Below, piece by piece: positions 1 through 5,280 of a stretch of DNA of 5,280 nt; position 1 is the stretch's first letter; every line of letters starts with the position of its first letter. Source of the stretch: Microbacteriaceae bacterium (GTDB lineage: Bacteria > Actinomycetota > Actinomycetes > Actinomycetales > Microbacteriaceae); assembly GCA_012511645.1 (NCBI GenBank), contig JAAZFP010000102.1:1-5280 (forward strand), in the 5' to 3' direction. The position numbers and the translations under genes are program-made. Under the pieces are notes generated by a model. The model saw only the letters and a program-made list of their open reading frames with translations, had not been told where the DNA came from and searched no databases.

Positions 1-2422
1 CGGCGCGCTGTGCGCGATCCGCGTCGACGAGCTGCCACATCAGGGTAGCCTCGCGATCGGTGACCCCCGGCGCAGAGAACACCGCTTTGGTGACGGTCTC
101 TGCCGCCCACCTCGCCGAGGCCGAGCCGATGGCTCGGGCGATCTCGTTCCGGTTCGCGCCAGGTGGCAGCACCACGCCCGAGTCGACCGCGTCGTCAACG
201 AGCTGCTGCCAAGCACCCAGCGCCCGCACCTCAGCGTCGGCCTCGCCGCGCCGCCGTCGCTCACGCCGGCGCTTTGCGAGCGGCACGAACAGCAGGGGCA
301 GCGCAAGCAGCACGAGCGCGAGCGCACCCAGCCCGACCAGGCGCAGCACCGGCCACAGCCACGAGGCCGACTGCTCGTCATCACTCGGATCAACTGGATC
401 GCTGCGCTCGCCAACACCGAGCGGTGGGTCGATCTCTCGGGCGTCTCGCTCTTCGGGGGTGGTCGCAAACTCGGGAAGCTGCTCGCCCTCTTCGAGCGCG
501 GTCGGGCGCATCGTCACCTGCGGGGTTACATCGACCGGCACCCAGGATCCCTGCTGGCCACGAACCTCGACCCACGCGGCGAGGTGCTGACCGGTGCACT
601 CCCCTGCGCAGGCAGGCACGCCAGGCACCCCCGCGTCGAGGGCCGCGCGACCAGCGTCTTCGCTCAACCGCACGCCGACCACCACCCGCGATTCGAACCC
701 GAGCGCGCGAGCGATCAGCGCCGCAGCTGCGGCGAACTGCTCATCATCGCCAATCGCAGCGACCAACATTTCTGGCGGGGCGTCGTCGCCGGCGAGGCGC
801 TGCTGGGTGTTGAGCTGCGCAAACAACTGCTCCACACGAGCCATCGAGTGCCCGCCCGCGCTCGACTCAAACGTGGTGCCGTACTGCGCGGCAAGGCGCT
901 GCAGCCAGGTGGGTAGTGACGACGAGGATGACGAGGATGACGAGGATGACGAGGATGACGACGAGGATGACGAGGATGCTGGCGAAGCAGATTGGCTGAT
1001 GGCGTGGCTCAGGTAGCCACGGTCGCGAAGTCGCTCGATCAGCGTGGCGAGACCCTCGGCGGTTGCTGGCTGCTGCTGGGCGTCGATCCACGCCGCGAGC
1101 TCTGGCATGGCCTCGAGGTCGATGAGGCCACCCGTCGCGGGCGAGTCGCCGGTGAGTGGCTCGGCCGGCGCGACGCTCATCGACATCGAGAAGCTATCAC
1201 CCGGGGCGAGCCCGTCAGCGACAATAGCCGCCTCGGTCGCGCGGTTCACGAAGAACGCGTCAGCAAGCTCGGCCCCGCGCGGGCCAGAGAAGGACGGCAC
1301 CGATCCGAGACCAGCCGTGGGCACCCACACGTCACCATAGCCATCACCGACCCGCACGGTGACGGTCTCGGGCTCATTGACCGCGCCCGCGCTCGGAAAC
1401 CTCGTGAACCGGCCGAGCTCGGCGTCACTCAGGTGAAAATCGACCCCATCATAGGAGTCAAGCACGGCGAGGCGCAGGCGATCAGGCAGCTGGCCCTGCG
1501 AGGTGACCTCGAACCACACCCGGTCGATCGCGTCGTCGGCTTTCGACGCGCGGTAGGTCGCCAGCGGGCTTGGTCTCTCGCGCAGCACAATCTCTGGATC
1601 GACGCGGTCGCGCGGCACCTGGCGCGCCCCGGCATCGAGGGCCGGGGCAAGCGCAAGCCCTGCGGCGAGCGCCACAGCAACCGTTGCGGCACCGAACACA
1701 CCCCGCCGTACCCGACCGGTGCCGCGTCCGAAACCTGTGGGTGACCCTGCGCCTGCTGGGGAGGCCCCAACGCTTCGCCCCAGACGCAGCGCCCGGCGCC
1801 TGGTCGCACCGGCGGCGAACCACACCCAGGTGCCAGCGAGTGCCGCGGCTGCCAGCCCGAGTGCGATTTCTCGTGGGGCCGCGATGCTCGGCGCGAAGGG
1901 CAGTGGATCACTCACCGCTGAGGCGCCGAACACCGTGCCGAACACCACCGGCGTCACGAGCGGCACCGCCGCCCATGCGGCGAACCGAGGCGCACGCAGC
2001 GCGATCGTGGTCGCGAAGAAGGCGCTCAGCAGCAAGACGAGGTAGGCGGGCACGAGCACCGCCTGGTAGGTGCCGACGGGCAGGGTAAGGGTGAGCAGGT
2101 GCTTCCAGCCGACCACGATGCCTGCGACGCCGTCGAGCAGGGCCGGCAGCAGCCCGCCCGGCACCTGGTCGAGCCCGCGGGGCACGGCGACCGGCACCAC
2201 CGTCACCACATAGGCGGCGGCAAGCAGCGCACCGGTCGCGAGCAGGCTCAGGCGGCGCGCCGCGCCGAGCGCTACGATGCCGACACCAAGCACGGTGCCG
2301 ACGGCTGCGACGAGCACCAGCCACCACGTCTCATAGATGGGCCAGGCGGCGAGCACCCCAAGCAGGGCGGCCACGGCACCTGCCGCGGCGACCGCCCCGA
2401 GGGTTGCCCGCCTACTCATCAT
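1..2422 (-). CDS. TgpA-like multi-pass membrane protein with transglutaminase-like core and DUF4129-like tail (3' end beyond window)
   Basis: I translated the minus strand from the ATG at 2422 and found 807 uninterrupted codons to the window edge; the stop lies outside. About seven hydrophobic segments come first (roughly residues 8-27, 32-53, 58-80, 119-141, 146-168, 184-205 and 241-262), with a basic loop at 206-240. A soluble region (263-687) follows, then a last membrane segment (688-714) and a very basic KRRRERRRR stretch marking the cytoplasmic side. The soluble part is therefore outside the membrane. It contains a transglutaminase-like core at about 550-635 (EQFAAAAALIARALG, RVVVGV, AAWVEV, WVPVDVTPQ). 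The tail at 735-765 (AWQQLVDDAVDSG...PPGANRNEIARAI) resembles DUF4129. The usual catalytic Cys is Asp560 and the usual His is Ala615; Asp631 remains, so activity is doubtful. A 20-serine run occupies residues 483-502. The start overlaps the DUF58 stop by 4 bases; a second ATG follows directly at 2419. The family assignment is firm, the function is not. Confidence 0.93.
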   Translation of the reverse strand, partial: MMSRRATLGAVAAAGAVAALLGVLAAWPIYETWWLVLVAAVGTVLGVGIVALGAARRLSLLATGALLAAAYVVTVVPVAVPRGLDQVPGGLLPALLDGVAGIVVGWKHLLTLTLPVGTYQAVLVPAYLVLLLSAFFATTIALRAPRFAAWAAVPLVTPVVFGTVFGASAVSDPLPFAPSIAAPREIALGLAAAALAGTWVWFAAGATRRRALRLGRSVGASPAGAGSPTGFGRGTGRVRRGVFGAATVAVALAAGLALAPALDAGARQVPRDRVDPEIVLRERPSPLATYRASKADDAIDRVWFEVTSQGQLPDRLRLAVLDSYDGVDFHLSDAELGRFTRFPSAGAVNEPETVTVRVGDGYGDVWVPTAGLGSVPSFSGPRGAELADAFFVNRATEAAIVADGLAPGDSFSMSMSVAPAEPLTGDSPATGGLIDLEAMPELAAWIDAQQQPATAEGLATLIERLRDRGYLSHAISQSASPASSSSSSSSSSSSSSSSSSSSLPTWLQRLAAQYGTTFESSAGGHSMARVEQLFAQLNTQQRLAGDDAPPEMLVAAIGDDEQFAAAAALIARALGFESRVVVGVRLSEDAGRAALDAGVPGVPACAGECTGQHLAAWVEVRGQQGSWVPVDVTPQVTMRPTALEEGEQLPEFATTPEERDAREIDPPLGVGERSDPVDPSDDEQSASWLWPVLRLVGLGALALVLLALPLLFVPLAKRRRERRRRGEADAEVRALGAWQQLVDDAVDSGVVLPPGANRNEIARAIGSASARWAAETVTKAVFSAPGVTDREATLMWQLVDADRAQRA
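917..977 (-). repeat. In-frame 9-bp minisatellite encoding a 20-serine run
   Basis: On the plus strand the 9-mer gacgaggat occurs six times without error: four copies at 921-956, an extra gac at 957-959, then two copies at 960-977. In the minus-strand gene the codons at 976-917 read only TCC, TCG and TCA, giving serines 483-502 of the TgpA-like protein. Unit and interruption are both multiples of three, so gain or loss of copies keeps the frame. The run lies in the extracytoplasmic region, about 55 residues before the transglutaminase-like core motif. It is probably a flexible linker or loop and could vary in length between strains. Confidence 0.95.
2419..2422 (-). other. ATGA overlap joining DUF58 stop and TgpA-like start
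   Basis: The minus strand reads GCATGATGAG: the ATG at 2422-2420 overlaps the DUF58 TGA at 2421-2419, and a second in-frame ATG follows at 2419-2417. Either ATG gives essentially the same protein. The arrangement repeats the one at the preceding junction and points to one polycistronic, coupled unit. Confidence 0.85.
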
Positions 2423-3600
2423 GCGCCGCGAACCAGGAGTTGTGGCAGGTCGCCCAGCGCGCCTGCGGTCATGATGGTGAGCGCGTCAATGCGCTGAGCT
2501 GCCGGGTCGGCGAGCTGCTCGGCACGCACCGCGAGCACGCGCACATCGGGCGCAAACGAGACGGCGGTGCGGCGAAGCCGATCCACGGGCACCGCAGAGC
2601 CGGTGATAATGGCCACGAGTGAGAGTTGACGCATGGAGTGCGCGAGCGTGCGCGCCAAGTGCTCGATGGGCAGCCCCTCTGAGACCGGCAGCAGTTCAGC
2701 CCAGGCATCGAGCAGCTGCGCGGGGCTGCGTGACGGCAACTCTTCGAGGCCGTCGGCGCGTGGCCTGCGACCGGCGGGTACCCATGCCGACGCAACGAAG
2801 CGCTCGCGGCCCTCACGCACGGCCTGCGTCGAGAGCGACGCGGCGAGGCTCACCCCGAGCTCGAACTCGTCGTCGCTGGCATACTCCTCGCGGCGGGCGT
2901 CAAAGAGCACGGCGACGCGGGCCGTCTGGGTTTCTTCATACTGCCGCACCATGAGCGAGCCAGTCTTTGCGGTGCTCTTCCAGTGAATGTTGCGCACCGC
3001 ATCGCCCGGCACATACTCGCGCACCGCGTGAAACGACAGGTCACTGTCGACGAGGCGGCTGCTTGCCTGCCCCTCAAGGTCTCGCACGAGACCTGCGGAG
3101 TTTGGCGGTGGCATCACGGTGCGGGGATGCACATGCACGCGGTGCTTTTCGGGCCAGGTGTGTTCGCGTCGCAGCAGCCCGAGCGGGTCGCCGTGCGCGA
3201 CCGTGAGCGGGCCGACCGCGATGACCCCGCGCCTGGGTGCGGCGATCGCAACCGGCAGAGGCGCCTGCTGCCCCGCGGCCAAAAACGGCACCGTCAGTTC
3301 GCGAAGGGCTTCGCCCACCGGCAGCTCGATGATGGCGGGCATCATGGGTCGGGCTGCCGTGTTCTGCACCGACACGGTCAGGTGCACCTCACCGCCCGCG
3401 ACGACGCTGCGGTGTGGCAGTGCAATGCTGAGCTCATACTGGCGCGAACCGAGCAAAAACGGCGCGGCGACGAGCAGCACCAGGGTGGCTGCGACGGCGA
3501 GCACCCAGCCCTCGATCCATGAGAAGGTGGCGCCGGTGACGAAGCCGACCACCGCGACCACGAGCACACACCACCCGAGTGGGGTGATCGATTTGGTCAT
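2419..3600 (-). CDS. DUF58 domain-containing membrane-anchored protein
   Basis: The product is 393 residues, a normal length for DUF58 proteins. Two hydrophobic segments at about residues 9-26 and 31-50 form an N-terminal membrane hairpin. A beta-rich section (about 55-135) follows, containing VAGGEVHLTVSVQN and the HGDPLGLLRR element common in this family. The DUF58 signature is at 190-223: FHAVREYVPGD, then VRNIHWKSTAKTGSLMVRQYEE. The rest resembles a von Willebrand A-like fold, but the expected metal-site DxSxS reads DARRE at 234-238, so ordinary MIDAS metal binding looks lost. DUF58 proteins are regularly encoded next to MoxR ATPases and are thought to be their partners. The start is fixed by a 4-base ATGA overlap with the MoxR stop, and the stop overlaps the next gene's ATG in the same way. 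No strong Shine-Dalgarno is visible, so coupled translation is likely. Confidence 0.95.
   Translation of the reverse strand: MTKSITPLGWCVLVVAVVGFVTGATFSWIEGWVLAVAATLVLLVAAPFLLGSRQYELSIALPHRSVVAGGEVHLTVSVQNTAARPMMPAIIELPVGEALRELTVPFLAAGQQAPLPVAIAAPRRGVIAVGPLTVAHGDPLGLLRREHTWPEKHRVHVHPRTVMPPPNSAGLVRDLEGQASSRLVDSDLSFHAVREYVPGDAVRNIHWKSTAKTGSLMVRQYEETQTARVAVLFDARREEYASDDEFELGVSLAASLSTQAVREGRERFVASAWVPAGRRPRADGLEELPSRSPAQLLDAWAELLPVSEGLPIEHLARTLAHSMRQLSLVAIITGSAVPVDRLRRTAVSFAPDVRVLAVRAEQLADPAAQRIDALTIMTAGALGDLPQLLVRGA
3597..3600 (-). other. ATGA overlap joining moxR stop and DUF58 start
   Basis: The four bases ATGA on the minus strand carry both the DUF58 ATG (3600-3598) and the MoxR TGA (3599-3597). 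Such overlaps usually mean translational coupling, and here no strong ribosome-binding site precedes the downstream start. Confidence 0.85.
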
Positions 3601-4634
3601 GCAGTGCCGTTCTCGGTGGGCTCGGCAACATCGAGCAGCAGGCGGGCAATGACCTGCTCGGCGGTCACCCCGTCAAACTCGGCCTCGGGTTCGAGCACGA
3701 GTCGGTGAGTGAGCGCCGCAGTCGCGAGGCTGCGCACGTCGTCGGGAACCACAAAGCTGCGCCCCTGCACTAGCGCCCACGCGGTCGCCATGCGCTGCAG
3801 CGCGAGCGCACCCCGCACACTCGCACCAAGGCGCACCTCGCTCGCGCTGCGACTCGCCTCAACGAGCCGCGTGAGGTAGTCGACCACCAGCGGGCTGACA
3901 TAGACCTGCGCCGCGAACTCCTGCAGCTGCAGCAGCGTGCCGGTGTTCATCACGGGCTGCACCTCGCGCGGTGTGGCATGCTGCTGCAGAATGCGGCGCA
4001 TCGCGGTCTCGTCCGGGTAGCCGATGCTTGTCTTGATCATGAACCGGTCGAGCTGCGCCTCGGGCAGCCGATAGGTGCCCGCCTGCTCGACGGGGTTCTG
4101 GGTGGCGATCACCATGAAGGGGGTGCCGACGGGGTGGCTCTTGCCATCCACCGTGACCTGCCCCTCTTCCATCACCTCAAGCAGCGCAGACTGCGTCTTC
4201 GGGCTCGCGCGGTTGATCTCGTCGGCGAGCACCACATTCGCAAAGATCGGCCCCGCGTGAAATTCGAAGATACCCTGGCGCTGGTCGTACACGGTGATGC
4301 CGGTCACATCGCCCGGCAACAGGTCGGGCGTGAACTGAATGCGTGATGACGAGCCCTGCATCACCTGCGCGAGGGTGCGTGCGAGCGCCGTTTTGCCGGT
4401 GCCCGGCACATCTTCGAGCAACACATGACCGCGGGCCACCTGGGCGGCGAGCACCAGCTCGATGACGCGGCGCTTGCCGTGAATCATCTGCTCCATCGCG
4501 TCGGCCGTGGTGCGCAGCGCGCTGCCGGCCCAGGTCGCGCGCTCATCGCTGAGCGGGCTCGGCTGGGCAGGGCTCGGCTGGGTGGGGCCTGGCTGTGCCG
4601 GATGCTGTGGCGAAGCTGCTGAAGAGGTGCTCAT
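3597..4634 (-). CDS. MoxR-family AAA+ ATPase
   Basis: With the ATG at 4634 the product is 345 residues. It shows the full MoxR set: Walker A VPGTGKT at 76-82, the LLPGDVTG and AGPIFANVVLADEINRA block with Walker B at 134-143, the SALLEVMEEGQVTV element, sensor 1 ATQNP at about 177-181, arginine-containing LPEAQLDRF at 190-198, and sensor 2-like GASVRGALAL at 270-279 in the lid. All key nucleotide-binding residues are present, so it should be an active cytosolic ATPase. MoxR proteins act as chaperone-like remodellers with DUF58/vWA partners, and such a partner is the next gene, overlapping by 4 bases. I prefer ATG 4634 because the family normally has a short N-terminus and an AGAAAG stretch lies upstream, though it is far and weak. 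A GTG at 4706 would add 24 residues and overlap the upstream gene by 8 bases. Residues 13-27 form a Pro/Gln repeat unusual for the family. Confidence 0.96.
   Translation of the reverse strand: MSTSSAASPQHPAQPGPTQPSPAQPSPLSDERATWAGSALRTTADAMEQMIHGKRRVIELVLAAQVARGHVLLEDVPGTGKTALARTLAQVMQGSSSRIQFTPDLLPGDVTGITVYDQRQGIFEFHAGPIFANVVLADEINRASPKTQSALLEVMEEGQVTVDGKSHPVGTPFMVIATQNPVEQAGTYRLPEAQLDRFMIKTSIGYPDETAMRRILQQHATPREVQPVMNTGTLLQLQEFAAQVYVSPLVVDYLTRLVEASRSASEVRLGASVRGALALQRMATAWALVQGRSFVVPDDVRSLATAALTHRLVLEPEAEFDGVTAEQVIARLLLDVAEPTENGTA
4555..4599 (-). repeat. Three imperfect 15-bp tandem repeats encoding a Pro/Gln-rich linker
   Basis: On the plus strand three successive 15-mers begin at 4555 (gggctcggctgggca), 4570 (gggctcggctgggtg) and 4585 (gggcctggctgtgcc). 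The first two differ at two bases and the third has diverged further. In the MoxR frame they encode AQPGP-TQPSP-AQPSP. The unit keeps the reading frame. This is a disordered extension ahead of the AAA+ domain and is probably not needed for ATPase folding. Confidence 0.85.
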
Positions 4635-4681
4635 CGTGCTGCTGGCTTTCTGTCGTGGTGCGGTGAGGTCGTGTGCTGCGG

Positions 4682-4697
4682 GGCGATGGTGATCGCC
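4682..4697 (-). other. Short perfect stem-loop between the Ig-like gene and moxR
   Basis: On the transcribed strand GGCGAT-CACC-ATCGCC forms a perfect 6-bp stem with a 4-base loop, starting two bases after the TAG stop of the upstream gene. It is not followed by a T-run, so it does not fit a classical intrinsic terminator. It could act as a partial terminator, an mRNA processing or stability point, or be chance in GC-rich DNA. If translation starts at GTG 4706 it is inside coding sequence. Confidence 0.35.
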
Positions 4698-4698
4698 A

Positions 4699-5280
4699 CT
4701 ATCCACCGGGACCGGGCGGCGGGCCAGGATCGTCGCTCATGCCGCCCGTGAAGGCGGCGTGGCTGAACGCGATGTGGCCCGGCGTGCTCGACCAGCTCAC
4801 TCGCACCTGATCGGTGCCCTGCGGGGTGAACTGTGCGTCGCCAAACGGGCGGCCCGTGACGGTGAACTCGGCCCCGGGGTCACCGCCCGCGGGCACGCAG
4901 CTGCCGGTGAACGTGACGCGGGTAGCCGCGGGCCCATTCGCCGGCAGCGACACCAGTGTCGAGCATCGCTCACCGCCGCCGGTCGACACGCACTGCTGCA
5001 CCTGCACGGTGACCCCAACTGGCACCTGGGCGAGGGTGCCCGTCTGGGTCGAGCCATCGCTCAACGCGAACCGCACGGTCGCGTCGGCAAGCGTCTCAAT
5101 CGAGTAGTCGGCGACCCTCGTGTAGTCGCGCGAGTTGCCGCTCGACTCCGGATCAGCCGCGACGCGAGACCCGGACGACACGACAAACGGATCGGGGTCA
5201 CCGCCGAGCCAAGTGGCCGAGGTCAGGGCCACGGTGCGCCCGAACTCGCTCTGCGCGCACACGGTGCCGATATAGGTGCC
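4699..5280 (-). CDS. C-terminal part of an Ig-like/fibronectin-type surface protein (5' end beyond window)
   Basis: The frame is open from the window's right edge to the TAG at 4701-4699, giving the last 193 residues. A GTG at 5262 is in frame, but the reading continues upstream (GTYIGTVCAQSEFGRTVA), so it is internal and not a start. The sequence is beta-rich with few charged residues, many Thr/Ser/Gly/Val, and segments that look like closing strands of Ig or fibronectin III domains (YIGTVCAQSEFGRTV near the beginning, VRVSWSSTPG near the end). Four cysteines (residues 8, 97, 106 and 128 of this fragment) could form disulfides outside the cell. The C-terminus is a Gly/Pro tail, DDPGPPPGPGG, with no LPXTG motif and no terminal membrane helix. 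Large Ig/FN3 proteins are regularly found directly upstream of moxR-DUF58-transglutaminase genes in actinobacteria, which supports the call. The exact domain family cannot be named from this fragment. Confidence 0.75.
   Translation of the reverse strand, partial: GTYIGTVCAQSEFGRTVALTSATWLGGDPDPFVVSSGSRVAADPESSGNSRDYTRVADYSIETLADATVRFALSDGSTQTGTLAQVPVGVTVQVQQCVSTGGGERCSTLVSLPANGPAATRVTFTGSCVPAGGDPGAEFTVTGRPFGDAQFTPQGTDQVRVSWSSTPGHIAFSHAAFTGGMSDDPGPPPGPGG

Noticed and set aside
60..813. Plus-strand long open frames rich in Arg, Ala and Ser
   Set aside because: They are high-GC shadows opposite the C-terminal half of the TgpA-like gene, which reads cleanly and with recognisable motifs on the minus strand.
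917..977. CRISPR or regulatory iteron array
   Set aside because: The 9-bp units are contiguous, have no spacers and are in frame as serine codons within a gene.
594..1016. Plus-strand frame ending in a striking acidic Asp/Glu run
   Set aside because: It is the antisense reading of the poly-serine minisatellite in the TgpA-like gene. The rest of the frame has no family resemblance and biased, implausible composition.
1429..2327. Minus-strand frames in other phases within the left half
   Set aside because: The phase that starts at 2422 stays open for 807 codons and gives membrane segments and domain motifs; the other phases are Arg/Pro-rich noise.
2983..3522. Plus-strand frame opposite the DUF58 gene
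   Set aside because: It is antisense to a clear DUF58 gene, with no plausible start context or domain.
3978..4346. Plus-strand frame opposite the MoxR ATPase
   Set aside because: Its apparent regularity mirrors the strongly conserved codons of the Walker B and sensor regions on the other strand.
4682..4697. Intrinsic terminator after the Ig-like gene
   Set aside because: The stem is short and has no following T-run on the transcribed strand, so I list it only as a stem-loop.

Overview
The window is a high-GC stretch whose long overlapping open frames on both strands are typical of a GC-rich actinobacterium. Codon bias and gene order suggest Micrococcales, plausibly Microbacteriaceae; that placement is inference. 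All real genes are on the minus strand, so the transcript reads from position 5280 towards 1. Apart from a 64-base gap around 4635-4698, every base is coding.

In transcription order there are four genes. (1) The 3' end of a secreted or surface protein with Ig-like/fibronectin-type beta domains (5280-4699). (2) A MoxR-family AAA+ ATPase (4634-3597, with an alternative GTG start at 4706). (3) A membrane-anchored DUF58 protein (3600-2419). (4) A large multi-pass membrane protein of the TgpA type with a transglutaminase-like extracytoplasmic domain (2422 to beyond position 1). The last three are joined by two 4-base ATGA stop/start overlaps, so they form a tight operon. Gene 4 is the largest in the window; it is open over its whole length but has no stop here because it runs off the left edge.

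Together this is the actinobacterial module FN3/Ig protein - MoxR - DUF58 - transglutaminase-like protein. It resembles the cluster described in bifidobacteria as PFNA, where a Ser/Thr kinase and a PP2C-type phosphatase accompany these genes. By analogy with other MoxR/DUF58 systems, the cytosolic ATPase would act as a chaperone or remodeller working through the DUF58 partner, with the membrane protein and the secreted Ig-like protein acting at the envelope. No function has been proven for this copy.

The points most worth a second look are in the TgpA-like protein. The catalytic Cys and His of the transglutaminase core appear to be replaced, leaving only the Asp, which suggests a pseudo-enzyme. 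A run of 20 serines encoded by a 9-bp minisatellite also sits at the edge of that core. I found no tRNA, rRNA, CRISPR array, insertion sequence or phage-like element.
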